Source: Hetaerina americana (lineage: Eukaryota > Arthropoda > Insecta > Odonata > Calopterygidae). From it: a stretch of DNA of 64,000 nt. The position numbers and the translations under genes are program-made. Each line of letters starts with the position of its first letter. Position 1 is the stretch's first letter. Under the pieces are notes generated by a model that saw only the letters and a program-made list of their open reading frames with translations, was not told where the DNA came from and made no database searches. Shown here piece by piece: positions 50,269-61,200 of the stretch. Where the stretch lies: the NCBI GenBank assembly GCA_022747635.1, contig JAKTNV010000001.1:38550072-38614071 (forward strand), written 5' to 3'.

Positions 50269-50825
50269 TAAAGGCGTTATCATTATCACGGTAGGATTGT
50301 GCACTGCTTCAATATTTTATGAAAAGAGACGACAGAGCGTGGAATTCAATTATTCACCCTATAAACACCATTCCATTGAAACTAGAAAACATTCATAAAT
50401 GAATGCATATACAGTAAATTTAAAATGTTATGATGATAACCTCTTAGAGACACATAATGCTGGATAAGGGAAGGGAAAAGGAGGAAACTTAATAATACCC
50501 ATACCCTTTGGCCCAAGTACAGGAAAGCAACCCAACATCCACGACGTGGAGCCATCAAAGATCAAATGCCTACCGATTTCTTTGAGCATAAAAATAGCCA
50601 AAAATCAGACGCTGGAGTTGAGGATGGCCGTTTCTGCTTATCACATTCGACTGCTTTTCCTTGCCTAGATTATGAACAGTTGCCGTAAAATTAATTATAT
50701 ATGATATTCTAAAATAATAGTGATAGAGAAGATGTATCGATATATGAAGTAGTGGTTTTGACAAAAATACGTTTCTAGGATCCGAATTTTGAGATTGAGG
50801 GGGTGAGGAAGGTGCCGTCGGAAAC
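50269..50825. other. Non-genic stretch, possible SINE debris
   Basis: 50455-50570 contains GGGAAAAGGAGGAAAC and AAGCAACCCAACATCC, which weakly resemble blocks in SINE-1 copy b (GGGAAAGGAGGAAGG) and the tRNA-like segment just upstream. The similarity is too weak to call a copy. The rest shows nothing. Confidence 0.3.
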
Positions 50826-50829
50826 CCGT

Positions 50830-51252
50830 GGATATTGAGTACTTGTGAAGATAAGGAGCATATATTTTCGTCGCATTGTGTCGCTGACCTCCGCACTGCG
50901 TCCAGGGCGTTCTTCGCCATCAACCACCTCTCTACCCTCCTGGTGGATCTTGTTGCCGGTGGTACACCATTCCTTGGGATACTGCATCTCCGTAAGCATC
51001 CTTAACCATGGTCATGGTCTACAGACCCAATTTTCCGAGTGTATCGTTGCTCCATGAAACGCGGCAACGCGAATCCATGACGCGACCTTCGAACAGGGGT
51101 CCAGTCTAGCAGCGATCCGGACATTTTAACGGCCCACAGAAAACTGACGCGGGTCACGTTGCTTTTCCGGCACCACCTACCACTTTTCATCAATCGCCCC
51201 ACTCCAGCCTTCCGCGTGGGAGGGAAAAAATCATTCCACTTATTTTTGGGGA
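50830..51252 (-). mobile_element. Mariner-type relic, N-terminal HTH part only
   Basis: Reading the minus strand in several frames gives the start of a mariner/SETMAR-type transposase: MEQRYTRKI (about 51055-51029), KDAYGDAVSQGMVYH (about 51003-50960), then after a frame change EGREVVDGEERPGRSAEVSD (about 50945-50886). In the family these form the paired helix-turn-helix region (MEQR.NIKFC..LGK..., AYGD..LSR..VYRWHKRF, EGRE.VEDDERPGRPSTS). At the outer side CAGGGTTTTCCCCAAAAATA (minus strand, 51242-51261) looks like a mariner terminal repeat and is flanked by TA. The catalytic part and the second terminal repeat are missing. The HTH differs from that of the element at 53492, so a different subfamily is likely. 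Confidence 0.65.
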
Positions 51253-51264
51253 AAACCCTGTATA

Positions 51265-52887
51265 ATTAGGTTCATCATAGAACGAAGGTAATGACTTTGA
51301 CTTACAATTATTTTTATCCAAATTTATTCTCATAACCGGTCTCAAAAACGTATGACCTAATTTACGAATCTATATACGTAGAGCAGAAAAACTTCATAAG
51401 TCAAGACTTGAATTTTACGACTAAATAAACATTTGCATATTTGGACTAAACAAATATAATTTAAATTAATTAAATCCAATGAACTGTAAGTAATACCCTT
51501 TAAGAAAGCAAGTTATAAAATCCACAAAGAATGGACACATTAAAATCAAACCACAAAATATTTATTTCAATCCAATTGCAACAGAAGTATTTGAAGTTTT
51601 GACGGAGATTAGGGTAATAGCTCCCCGCTTTGAAATTTTTCTGTTTTTAATCTTCCGATCGAGTGAAAGTCAATGTTAAGCCATTTATAATCCTAATAGG
51701 TAAATTACCAAGGAAATTTAACGGGGAATTTTTATAATGAAAAGAGATGATGATCATAATTAAATAGCATTGTTTAAGCAACTACAATACTACTTAGAGA
51801 GCATTATGTTCACGCAACAAACATTAATTTTTCACTTCCAAATATCAAGTATTGAAATCCAAATATTCACCAAATTTTATTGAATGGATATCTAAATCAG
51901 GTTGCCAATGAGTTCGTGGGACCGAGTGCGAAAAAATTAATGAGTCTCTCGCATACATGGCACATAAATGATATTACTGATGCATTGAAATTCGCGGAAT
52001 ATAGAAAAAGTGTTTCGATGAGATATTAAGAGGGAGGTTGAGGGACAGGAAAGATATTACTAAGAACATTTAGCAAGCTGGACAAAGAGGTGAAACGAAG
52101 AGTTATTTTGGACGGCATATGGGAAGTAAAAAGAATGAGAAACTGCAAAAAGTGCAAGGCGAAAGGTATAGGTGCTGACAGGTGCATTAACAGAACTATG
52201 TTTTTCCATGTTCATACTTTCGAAAATAGTTTACAGACCCTGGGTACAACTCACCCCTGATTTGTTCAATAAAGCGTATTTGATTAAAAGGCAACAAATT
52301 GAGAGTGTTTATTAAAAGAAATAAGCGATAAAGAATAGGTCACATTGTTAAAAACCCTTTTCATTCATAAAAATATACTGTTTTCAATTGTTTTCGATAT
52401 AGTAAATATTAGACTAGAAGCTATAATTTCAAGAATAGGGCCTCACAATGACAAATTAAAAAGACCATCAGATACTTAGGGTCACGAAGTATAATTAAAT
52501 GCCTAAGTCATCACCTTAGAAGAATGTCTTTAAGCATAATTTATAAGTCAACCTTTTGTGTCTCGTAAATAACGACTATAATAACAAAATTGGAACACAA
52601 TGGTAACAGAAACTCAAAAACGCCCATTGCTACGCTAAAACTTAAATACCTAAGAAAATTAATTTAAGTTACAAGCACTGAATACGATTCAAAGTATGAA
52701 TATTCCCTCGAGCCGCAGAGGTGATTCCTAGCAAAGTACTAATGCGACAGGTTAACTTCAAGCTTAGTCAAAGGAATCTGCCCTTCACTTTGAGAACTCC
52801 CATGATATTTGCCAAATAACAATATTTGCGATCATCCTCTTAAACTTCGCCACTTTTCCTTAAAGTCGGCACGATTTATGCATAGGC
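51265..52887. other. A+T-rich stretch, nothing recognised
   Basis: A+T-rich with stops in all frames. 52020-52180 is purine-rich but gives no recognisable protein in any frame. Confidence 0.45.
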
Positions 52888-52930
52888 TATAAAAGTCACC
52901 TCAAAGGTCACCTTGAAGACTTTATTGTGT
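52888..52930 (+). promoter_or_regulatory. TATAAAAG beside AGGTCA-type half sites
   Basis: TATAAAAG at 52888-52895 is followed by GTCACCTC and AAAGGTCACCTTGA (52903-52916). TCAAAGGTCA is close to the extended half site TCAAGGTCA bound by monomeric nuclear receptors such as FTZ-F1 or ERR, and AAGGT-C-ACCTT is a short palindrome. No initiator is placed at +1 and no gene follows, so this is a motif observation only. Confidence 0.2.
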
Positions 52931-53383
52931 AATTGTCATTTCCATACCTTCGCCTCGTCCAAATTGAACATGCTTCTTGCATAATTCTCACAAAAACTAA
53001 AGGATATTATGCAGAGCAATGCTCTTCTAACAAGTATTGCTAGAGATTAATTTGGAGGGTACTTACTTCTACAAATATCGTATTCAGATACACTAATTAA
53101 AGTTTGCGTTTACTTCTATGTCATCTAACCTTAAGTCATGATGCCACGCGGCGTTGGACATTGAGATTGCGGAACACATGTATTGAATCTCCCGATGGTC
53201 GATGATTATTATTTAACTTATTGCGATGTTATTAAATCATAACATTGTTAAAGAAAAATGCACGATATACTGTCACTGGCCTATGGGTGCTGCTGTGAAT
53301 GAGATACTATAAATACACTGAACCCATTTAAGGAATATCGATACCGTAAATAATATTGAAAGAAAACATAACACCTTTACCTG
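52931..53383. other. A+T-rich stretch, nothing recognised
   Basis: No gene or repeat recognised. Confidence 0.45.
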
Positions 53384-53475
53384 AGGTGGGAATCGTACCC
53401 GTACCCATGAACTAAACAAGAATGCCCTAATGAGTGGCTTTTAATCCATTTAATCTGCTGACCACAAAGCCTACA
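53384..53475 (-). mobile_element. tRNA-like segment next to the mariner
   Basis: The minus strand reads GGTACGATTCC as a B-box-like motif (53389-53402) and TGGTCAGCAGATTAAATGG as a possible A box. Stems are poor. It ends about 15 bases before the mariner's TA target site. It is probably a SINE or tRNA relic. Confidence 0.25.
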
Positions 53476-53491
53476 TACACCAGTGTACATA

Positions 53492-54752
53492 CGAAAGTAG
53501 TCTTAAAGGTTCTTGGAATCACCACCAGATGTCAGCGCTAGCGTAACAAGTTTCCCGCGTAGTAATAGGTAATCCTTTATGAGTAAACACGTAACGCGTC
53601 AGTGTCTTGGGAAGACATCTGTGATGCGGACGCCTCTCTCCTGTTGTTCCCGCATAATGATTTGTGAAGATGGAAGAAATAGAGAAACGACCAATGATTA
53701 AATACTTTGTAAAGAAAGGTATAAAAGCAAAGGAAATTTATGCGGACTTTCAGAACACTCTGGGGGACTCTGCTCCTTCATATTCAACTGTTGCCAAGTG
53801 GGCAAACAAGTTTAATTTGGGTCTGGACAGCTTAGATGATGATCCGCGTAGTGTCAGCCAAAATGTGCCACTACCCCAGATATTATTGCAAAAGTGCATT
53901 AAATGGTCAAGAAGGGCCGCCAACTGAAAGTGCGAGAAATCGCTGAAGCTGTAAGGATGTCATCTGAACGCGCATATCACATTTTAAGTGGATTTGGGTA
54001 CTGAGCAAATTATCTGCTAGATGGGTGTCGTGACTCTTGACGCAGGTATACACAAAAGCATCAAAATGGAACTTCCGTACAATGTTTGACCTGTTGTAAG
54101 AGTAACCAACAAGATTTTCTGCGCCGGTTCGTGACCACAGATGAATACTATACCCCAGAGACAAAACAGCAGTCAACGCAGTGGAACATGTTAATTCACC
54201 ACCAAAAAAGAAAGCAAAGCCAATACTGTCGGCCGGAAAGGTGATGACCTTAGTTTTCTGGGATGAGAAAGGGATTCTGCCGATAGATGATCTTACCATT
54301 GGTCAAACAATTACTGAACGATACTACGTTAACCTACAGGACTACCTACACAAAACGATACACGAAAAAAGGCCAGGTTTGGCAAGGAAGAAAGTCATCT
54401 TTCATCAAGAAAATGCACGCCTACACACAAATGTCATTGTCATAGTAAAAATACATGAGCTAAGATACTCATTGTTGCCACACACCTCTTATTCGCCTAA
54501 TTCGGCCTATCAGATTTCCATGTCTTCCCCAAGCTCAAAATTTTCCTCGGTGGATGGAGAATCTCTTCAAAAAAAAGAACTGGGTATTTTGCAACCCTGA
54601 AGGAATCTAATTTTCGGGATGGGATCAAGACATTGGAACATCGCTTGTCCGAGTGCATAAGTGTAGTGGGAGATTACATCGAAAAATTAGAGTTTCACTG
54701 AGGTAAGTCGTTCATTTCCAATCCATTCCGATAAACTTTCAAATTACCCTCG
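53492..54752 (+). mobile_element. Mariner transposon with both terminal repeats, TA target duplication
   Basis: The element is 1261 bases long, as usual for mariner. The 25-bp terminal inverted repeats start CGAAAGTAGT on the left (53492-53516) and, on the minus strand, CGAGGGTAAT on the right (54728-54752). They match at 17 of 25 positions, and each is flanked outside by TA (53490-53491 and 54753-54754), the mariner target duplication. Inside lies one transposase reading region on the plus strand with several frame changes. The terminal repeats and transposase text (TPETKQQS, FWDEKGIL, GLARKKV, HELRY, PKLK.FLGG) place it near the irritans/Himar-like mariners. The divergence of the repeats and the broken frame mark it as old and immobile by its own protein. 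Confidence 0.9.
53664..54701 (+). pseudogene. Mariner transposase pseudogene (DD34D type)
   Basis: The ATG at 53664 (MKMEEIEKRP) starts the N-terminal HTH part, open to 53927 with YFVKKGIKAKEIYADF and the SVAKWANKF-like second helix unit. Then the frame changes: REIAEAVRMSSERAYHIL (53933-53986) is in another frame and KLSARWVS (from 54007) in a third. The first catalytic Asp, in TDE, is at 54140-54142, but the four residues that normally follow (TWIH) are missing and YYTPETK comes directly after. A 140-codon frame (54181-54600) continues with FWDEKGIL and HQEN, where the second catalytic Asp is replaced by Glu (54409-54411). One more shift near 54507 puts the third Asp (SDF, 54513-54515) and the C-terminus (GDYIEKLEFH, stop at 54699) in a third frame. 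At least five frame changes are needed, so no active protein can be made. Confidence 0.88.
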
Positions 54753-54754
54753 TA

Positions 54755-55013
54755 CTTTACTTTGCCGGCCTCGTATTAAATTTGTCATCCGAAAAAGGGT
54801 CACGAATCACAAATATTCATATCACTTACGGGGAACGATGAAATTCAGTAAAATATTATTCTCTCATACGACAACAATGGCAGAGAATTGTATACCTCAA
54901 TTACGTAAGTACAGCATATGCAAATAGTCAAATTTTTCTCAGCAGTTTTCCAGAAAATACAGTGTACTTAGAACATTGACTCCGACATGATCAGCCAATA
55001 CGCGACACTCTTG
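54755..55013. other. A+T-rich stretch, nothing recognised
   Basis: No gene or repeat recognised between the mariner and the hairpin. Confidence 0.45.
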
Positions 55014-55053
55014 AATGAATAACTGATCATAGAACTACGATCAGTTATTCATT
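55014..55053. repeat. Perfect 15-bp inverted repeat
   Basis: AATGAATAACTGATC (55014-55028) and GATCAGTTATTCATT (55039-55053) pair without mismatch around a 10-base loop. It is the longest perfect hairpin seen in the window and could be the remnant of a small inverted-repeat transposon or a structured transcript. Confidence 0.85.
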
Positions 55054-56482
55054 TTGTTCTAGTTCCACCACATCACGCCTGAAGCTACTCAATCATGGCA
55101 CTATCCTCGAAATTTTTCAAATTGAAATCAATTCGGCGCACAAAACCATTTCCGCAAGCGCTTTAGTCGGAATACAGCTCTACTTTCCGGAAGTATCTCT
55201 GGATACTTTAAAATCCTAGTCTTTCTCCGACTTCCGCTTCTTCAGAGGATCAAATACGCGCGTTATTCAGCTTCCACCAAAGCACTAAAACCGAATAAGT
55301 AGGTGAAAACAGAATTAGTGAGCGTAAATAACTTCCTTCCTTCCTTCCTATTCTTAAACGTGACGATCGGAATATATGACGATTAGTATACCTTAAAGGT
55401 CATCGGCAACAGCGGTGATATTTCCTGAACTATGTGCATGACTGCGACAGAATCGATAACGTCAAGCCAGATAACTTGTACCACTTTGATTACAACAAAC
55501 AGGAAATATTCAGGAAACCCAGCTTACCTATTCCTATCCTTGAACCGCAACATGTATCACGCCTTCCACGTAACGTAGGTTGCGTTTACTTTGCGTTCTA
55601 CTCCTTCACCCGCGCAGCTAGGTTCGGACGTACTCAGTTCTTAAGCCATGAAAGTGACGCTAGCAACATTACAGCATCGATTTCCTCCAAAAAGAGGAGA
55701 TCGGTACTCGCTAACAGTAAGCAGCCGCACAACGAAAGGTTTACTTCGTTTTTTCTAATTCATAATGTGTCTGCTTTTGAATTCGGGTATTGCCGGCAAT
55801 GCAGTTTTTATTTTTGTTTGCAGAATAAATTTCAGCCTTATTATCTAATTAATGCTAAATATACACTGGAACGCAAACTGCTTTACGAAAGAGCCCATTG
55901 GGTAAATCATTTCAGGGAATCAAGAATGTAAGACTATATATTTACCTTGTCTTTATTTGCAAATAATCTAATGAATTGCGAAATTGGGATATTAATACTT
56001 CCAAGTACATTCCCGATAGTAACGTACGCATTCCGCCTGTTCTATTAAAAACGGAAATTAAAACTAATAATAACTACTAAGTCCATTTTCTGAATTTTCT
56101 CCGATTCCAAAGATCACCTCGTACTATGTCCACCGTTAAACGCACACATTTGGGGTGGGGGGGACATTTACTTCAATTCTACCGCCAAAGGCTTCACAGA
56201 AATTTCTTGCTAGAGATTACACAGAATTAAATCACTTTTTAATAATTAAAAAAGCATCAAAAGTGCACCATTAAGAAGTGGATTCAGAAATCCCCAACAC
56301 AAAAGTAAAGATTAGTTTTCACAGGTCGGACTTAAATCCCATTCAGCGACAAAAACCACAACTCTCGGAAGCCATTCTCAATCTGTTTATTGCGCGTGGG
56401 GTCGCCAGTTGCTGTCATTAGACATTCCCCTTCAATAAAAAGCCAAGGGATACAAATATATTCCAGCCAAGAATACATGGAA
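55054..56482. other. Non-genic stretch with one 165-codon frame
   Basis: The plus-strand frame 55434-55931 (165 codons) begins HDCDRIDNVKPDN and has a Cys/Tyr/Phe-rich C-terminal part. It matches no family I know, and no splice or promoter support is visible. A short poly-G run (56155-56162) and a CCTT-repeat stretch (55332-55347) are also present. Confidence 0.3.
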
Positions 56483-56500
56483 TACGAGCTCGAGCTCGTA
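56483..56500. repeat. 18-bp perfect palindrome
   Basis: TACGAGCTCGAGCTCGTA is its own reverse complement over 18 bases. It contains overlapping GAGCTC and CTCGAG. It lies just upstream of a TATAAAAG motif. Confidence 0.9.
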
Positions 56501-56527
56501 GCGTCCATGGCCGATAGTTCAACTATG

Positions 56528-56560
56528 TATAAAAGTACAGCTTCACAGATTAACTGTAGT
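56528..56560 (+). promoter_or_regulatory. Candidate TATA box with weak initiator
   Basis: TATAAAAG at 56528-56535 is followed 30 bases later by GTAGTT with its A at 56558, a weak initiator at the correct spacing. The LINE A5 fragment starts at 56577, so any transcript would begin in or next to it. Motif-level evidence only. Confidence 0.2.
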
Positions 56561-56576
56561 TACTAACGGCACTCTA

Positions 56577-56815
56577 CCAGTAAAGGTATACTCCTAATGG
56601 ACACAAAATATCTCCCGCTAGAGGCCTAAGCCTAGCCAAAAACGAAACTAAACAATCTACCACCCTTTACAACCACTATTACATAAACCATTATACAATT
56701 TCGTATATTATCTGCATCCTTTCATTCCATCTAAAATGCCTCTCTCTCTCTCCCTCTACCACCTTTCACAATATTCTCCCCTTCACCACAGTCTATTTTA
56801 ACCGATTAAAAGCTT
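56577..56815 (-). mobile_element. LINE family A copy A5, diverged 3' fragment
   Basis: The plus strand shares, in order with copy A2, GGACACAA, AAACAATC, TCATTCCATCTAAAAT (A2: TCATCCCGTCCAACAT), ATTCTCCCCTTC and CACAGTCT. The match is weaker than among A1, A2 and A4, so this is the oldest or most decayed copy, or belongs to a sister family. No protein can be read through it. Confidence 0.55.
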
Positions 56816-57019
56816 TAATTATTTTGCAAAACTAATGTCTTCAATGGAGAACTCGCCGTACGGTACTTCAATCAGCCTACTTTCCTCTTTGGGCACGGTG
56901 CACACTTCGATTTGTGCGACAAAACCATTGGTGAGTTTCGAATAAGTGACCAGGTTCACCTCTCCTCCCTCCCATTACCCTTTTCACCTCTGGTATTTGG
57001 TCGTGGGGGTCAGAAAATA
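56816..57019. other. Short non-genic stretch
   Basis: No feature recognised. Confidence 0.4.
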
Positions 57020-57670
57020 TACCGAGAACTAAAGGGCTGCTGCAATGTTCAGAGTCATTTCTTCTAAACCAAAATCATTACAATCCCATTCGATGATGAT
57101 TTCACAATTTATTTTCCCTCGAAACCAACTTGTCATATGGACACACCACACCCCTCTTCCCCAGCCAATAGTCGCACCGGAATGAGGTCCTCTCCGAAGT
57201 ATTTGAGCCCAAAAATACGAAATGGGTGCTCTTTCTTCCTCTTCTCCGAGCACCAAAGATACCTGTTTGCCCGAGGAACACAAATGAGGGGAGGAGGGGT
57301 GCGAGTCGCGAGATGACGGCGGACCCAGTTCGCGGCCACCGCCCAGCCCTTTCTGAGTGGAACACCCTCCACCGATGGCGAGACGCTCGCGATGCCGATG
57401 GCGGAAATGCCTCGGAATCGAGGCTAAGCAAACCCTCACCTGAAACGTAAACGTATTCCATACGCACGCGCGTTCTCCCGCTTGCGCACTAACAACTCCC
57501 AAGTCCGAACCACGCCAGAAACAACAGTGTGAGAGCGAACGTAGTTGCCGAAATATACCGCGAGCATGCCGGTGGTTTTTTTTGCGCGTTAATCTATAGC
57601 GTTTTCGGCATGGCTCCGATACAGATGAAGTTTGTTCTCGATGAAAATGAACTACCTTCTGTTTCACTTA
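57020..57670 (-). promoter_or_regulatory. G+C-rich patch with minus-strand splice donor and long open frame
   Basis: A 212-codon minus-strand frame (57029-57667) covers this patch. It has no recognisable domain and is Arg/Gly/Ser-rich. On the same strand TTTCAG|GTGAGGG sits with the intron starting at 57439, a good 5' splice donor. This makes a first exon ending at 57440 and reaching upward to about 57600 a possibility. CpG dinucleotides are frequent. A second in-frame ATG (about 57465) precedes the donor by about nine codons. Evidence is compositional plus one motif, so confidence is low. Confidence 0.2.
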
Positions 57671-58164
57671 ATTAGGCATGTGGTAACAAAGCGTACGTGT
57701 CACAAGTAACGCGAATTAAACAGAAACCTGGAACCTGTTGCGAAAAGACCCTCTCCCGTAATTCTCAAGCTTCGGCAAGGTAGACCGGCGAGCTTACTGG
57801 GCCAACTGGGTTACTTGGGTGTCCCTCTAAAAATAGGACTGATTAATGACTATACATTACAGCACAAAAGACAATGAGAACTCACATTAGCATGATATAA
57901 CCTTGAATACTTCTCCAGTATTTTGCACCACCGGAAAAAAGGTGTTAATATAACTAAATACACAGGAAAGTTCGACTCATTAAAAATTTCAGTAGAAGAA
58001 CAAAAGAATCACATTATTATTGGAAAACCTAACATAATTCACTCAATGCTAATTAACTTGAAAAAAATAAATATCCCACGAGTTTAATTTTGACACTGAG
58101 GGAATAGCTGACACCAAATTACATTGATAGCCAAAATCAAAATTAGAATTAACAGGAAGATAGG
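57671..58164. other. A+T-rich stretch, nothing recognised
   Basis: No gene or repeat recognised. Confidence 0.45.
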
Positions 58165-58205
58165 ATCGGTTGGTTTGACTAGTTCCTCCTATAAAACCAA
58201 CCGAT
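58165..58205. repeat. 12-bp hairpin
   Basis: ATCGGTTGGTTT (58165-58176) pairs perfectly with AAACCAACCGAT (58194-58205) across a 17-base loop. No gene context was recognised. Confidence 0.75.
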
Positions 58206-61200
58206 GCAGGCCCGCAAAAGGCACGCGATGAGAACAACAAAAATCAACAGTATTACATAGCCCAAAAACTATATATCAGACCTCCTGAGTATTATAATCC
58301 TATAAAAATTTCCCTTAGTAGCTGATGTCAAAATACCTCCCTAACATACGATCATGTGGCGGTTTCTATAGTAAAATGTGCATGTTGATGTCCCAAAAAT
58401 CTTCTCCCAATTATTTCACAGCATACATGCAAACATCAAGCGTACACTAGTTTGAAATGGGTTTTACAAATACAATTGATGATACATTTTAACTTCCAAA
58501 GAATTATTTCCGGCATTATGTAACGACCATAGTGAAATTATCCAGATCATAGCTTAACTATTGTATAACTTGTTACACCATGATTAATCCGTAAAAATCG
58601 CAATAGATATTGTTCATATCTTCCACCAAATTACGACTCAGACAGTCAAATACGAAGAAGGAATTAAGTCTGAGGTGGAGTTTATTGCTGTTCAAATAAA
58701 GACCCAATCCCAGCAATATTTAAGTATTCCCAGGAGGTACCACAAAAGCTTGTAAAAACGCTCTTGTATTCCACGTAGCTCTCATTCCGATGTAAGGCTA
58801 TAATTATCATATAACCTTTTAGGAGTGGGGAGTTTTTACAGAGTGACGAGACGGTTGACGTTACTGCGTACTCAATAACTTTCATCTAACATCGATCTCA
58901 AACACCACGACAGTGAAAGGAGAGAAAGAGACGTGAAACGGGGGAGTTCAACTTTAAAAATGGCAGTAATACATCATAAATGGTTTACCAACGGGTCAAC
59001 CTTGCGGCTCCAATCCGAACCTCCACCCATACACCTGAACGGACAGAGAAAGTAGTTAAAGCGGCGTCCAAGTGATCGCAGGGAAAAAAATATCTATATC
59101 TTACCTAATTCTTGCAGGCTGGTACACCGCACTCATGCGTGTGCGTGCCACCGTGCCTTTGACGCACTTCACCTGCCTCCTTCCGGCCCACTCTTAGCTA
59201 TTCAGACGCTCGAAGTAGACATCTCGCTGGAGGAAAATAAACATAAAGAGCTCCAGGCAATGGCGATGCAAATAAAAAATGAAAGAATTGCTAAATCGAC
59301 CGGGCATCATTTGAACCTCAACTCAGAAGAAGGACTAAGGTATTTCATAATGAATATCACTAGCTATGGATCATTTAATGACATCCGCAATTATTATATC
59401 ATCCACCATTTGGAGCTTACGAGATGATTCCTACCATCTTAAGGATGAAATAAGTGCGGTTTCATTTTTTTTCAAGTTTATAACGATATAAATTACGAAT
59501 ATAATGAATATCACACCTTAGAAGGAGCATATCAATGAAGAAAAACCCGTGATTTATTAAGAAAGGAGAATTCCCCATCATAAATAGAATGCTTTTCAAT
59601 ATTCCCCATTTCTGAGATTAAGGCAAACAATGATTAAAATAAGACAAATCAAGCTTTTTATAAGAGATTAGGAAAAATGAGAAAATGCGAGATCTTCAGA
59701 GGAGAAAAATCAGATGAGCCTAAGAGTTTTTCATAACATGCGCTTCTTCGCATTTAGGCAAACATTTCTCGAAATCGTTTCTGGATGTTCGAGATTACAT
59801 TTAACTTTCTACATTCCTTGGTTTTGATACCATACATTAACACAGGCAAATTAGTAGCAGTAGAATCGTACTACCGATATGAAACGGAGATAGGCTTATA
59901 ATAAAAATGTTGAGCTATGAGGAGTTTCAACTAGTTCGATTAATTTGAAATTAATATGTAATGGCGACGCTTAGAAAAATGAACTCATAATTAACAATTT
60001 TATTTACTACAGGAATTTGTAAATATACGCGAAATAAGTAGATATCTGCTGATGAATAACATCACCTACCCAGATGCCCAACCTAAGAGATGATACAACT
60101 ATCGCCTGCTTTTGAATACATTTCTTACTACTACATTCTCACTTAAAGAAACAATGCACAGCAAGCCATGGAACGAAACAATCAGAAACAAAATTACTTG
60201 GCAGGAAAAATAAACAGCACATAATAGCTCCTTTAATGCACGAAAAATAGCACAGGGTGTAGATGGACATTAATCCAATTCATGATGTTATATTTAAGGA
60301 ATTAAAGTATATCAGGTTCTCTCGAGGCAATTAAAGCACGGACAAACAGAACATATAATCTACTAGTATTTCGTTCAACAGAAGACGACGGTCTTTAAAT
60401 TTCAGAGGCGAAAAATGAGTAGGAAGACAGCTCGTTGAAAAGCCATCCAAACCTGTTAAACACCCGATGACGCAAATTGGGAGGATTATGTACAGAGGAG
60501 AGAGAAATGAAGGGGAACTAAATATGATTACAAACAAAACGTCAGAAGGGGCGAAAATATGGTACGTAAGCGACTAACCGAGGAATTGGGGACTTGTTGA
60601 AGCCAGAAACACACCACACCTCTAACGCAAACAAATATTACGAGACGCTTTAACGACATTTGGCCTGCATTATACACTCATTTCGTCTTTAAAAAAACAA
60701 CTCATGAAAAAATGATTTTTTACAGCAGTTGTAATACAATTTATTGGGCGCTACTTAAAAAATTAAAAAATCCTAATTACCTCCCGACAAATACATAAAT
60801 CATGCATCTAAATGTGATTCCCAGCAACAGCAGCAAATATTACCCGCAATATGTATAAACTATACGTCATGAAAGTGCATCTGAACACTTAGGAAGACAA
60901 ATTGCAACAAAATTTCTAGTTTTCCAAAGTAAAAAATAACAAAGTAATCATCAGATCTCACCAAATTATTAAGGGTATTTTAAGAGAAAAGAGTATTACA
61001 TGTAAGAAGGCTTTTCAATGTTTAAGCATTTTATATCCTAATCTCGTCATTACTTATTCTGGCCCATGGCGAATTAATAAGCACACAACAATTTGCAAGT
61101 CTATGGCACCTTAATGTCTCAGTAATCGTCCCTTAGTAATTCCACTATTGTTCTTAACCCGAAGGTTGGTTCAGCAAAATGTGGATACAGTTCACCAGGT

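Noticed and set aside
52020..52180. Possible LINE RT fragment in purine-rich DNA
   Set aside because: No ordered LINE landmark could be read in any frame.
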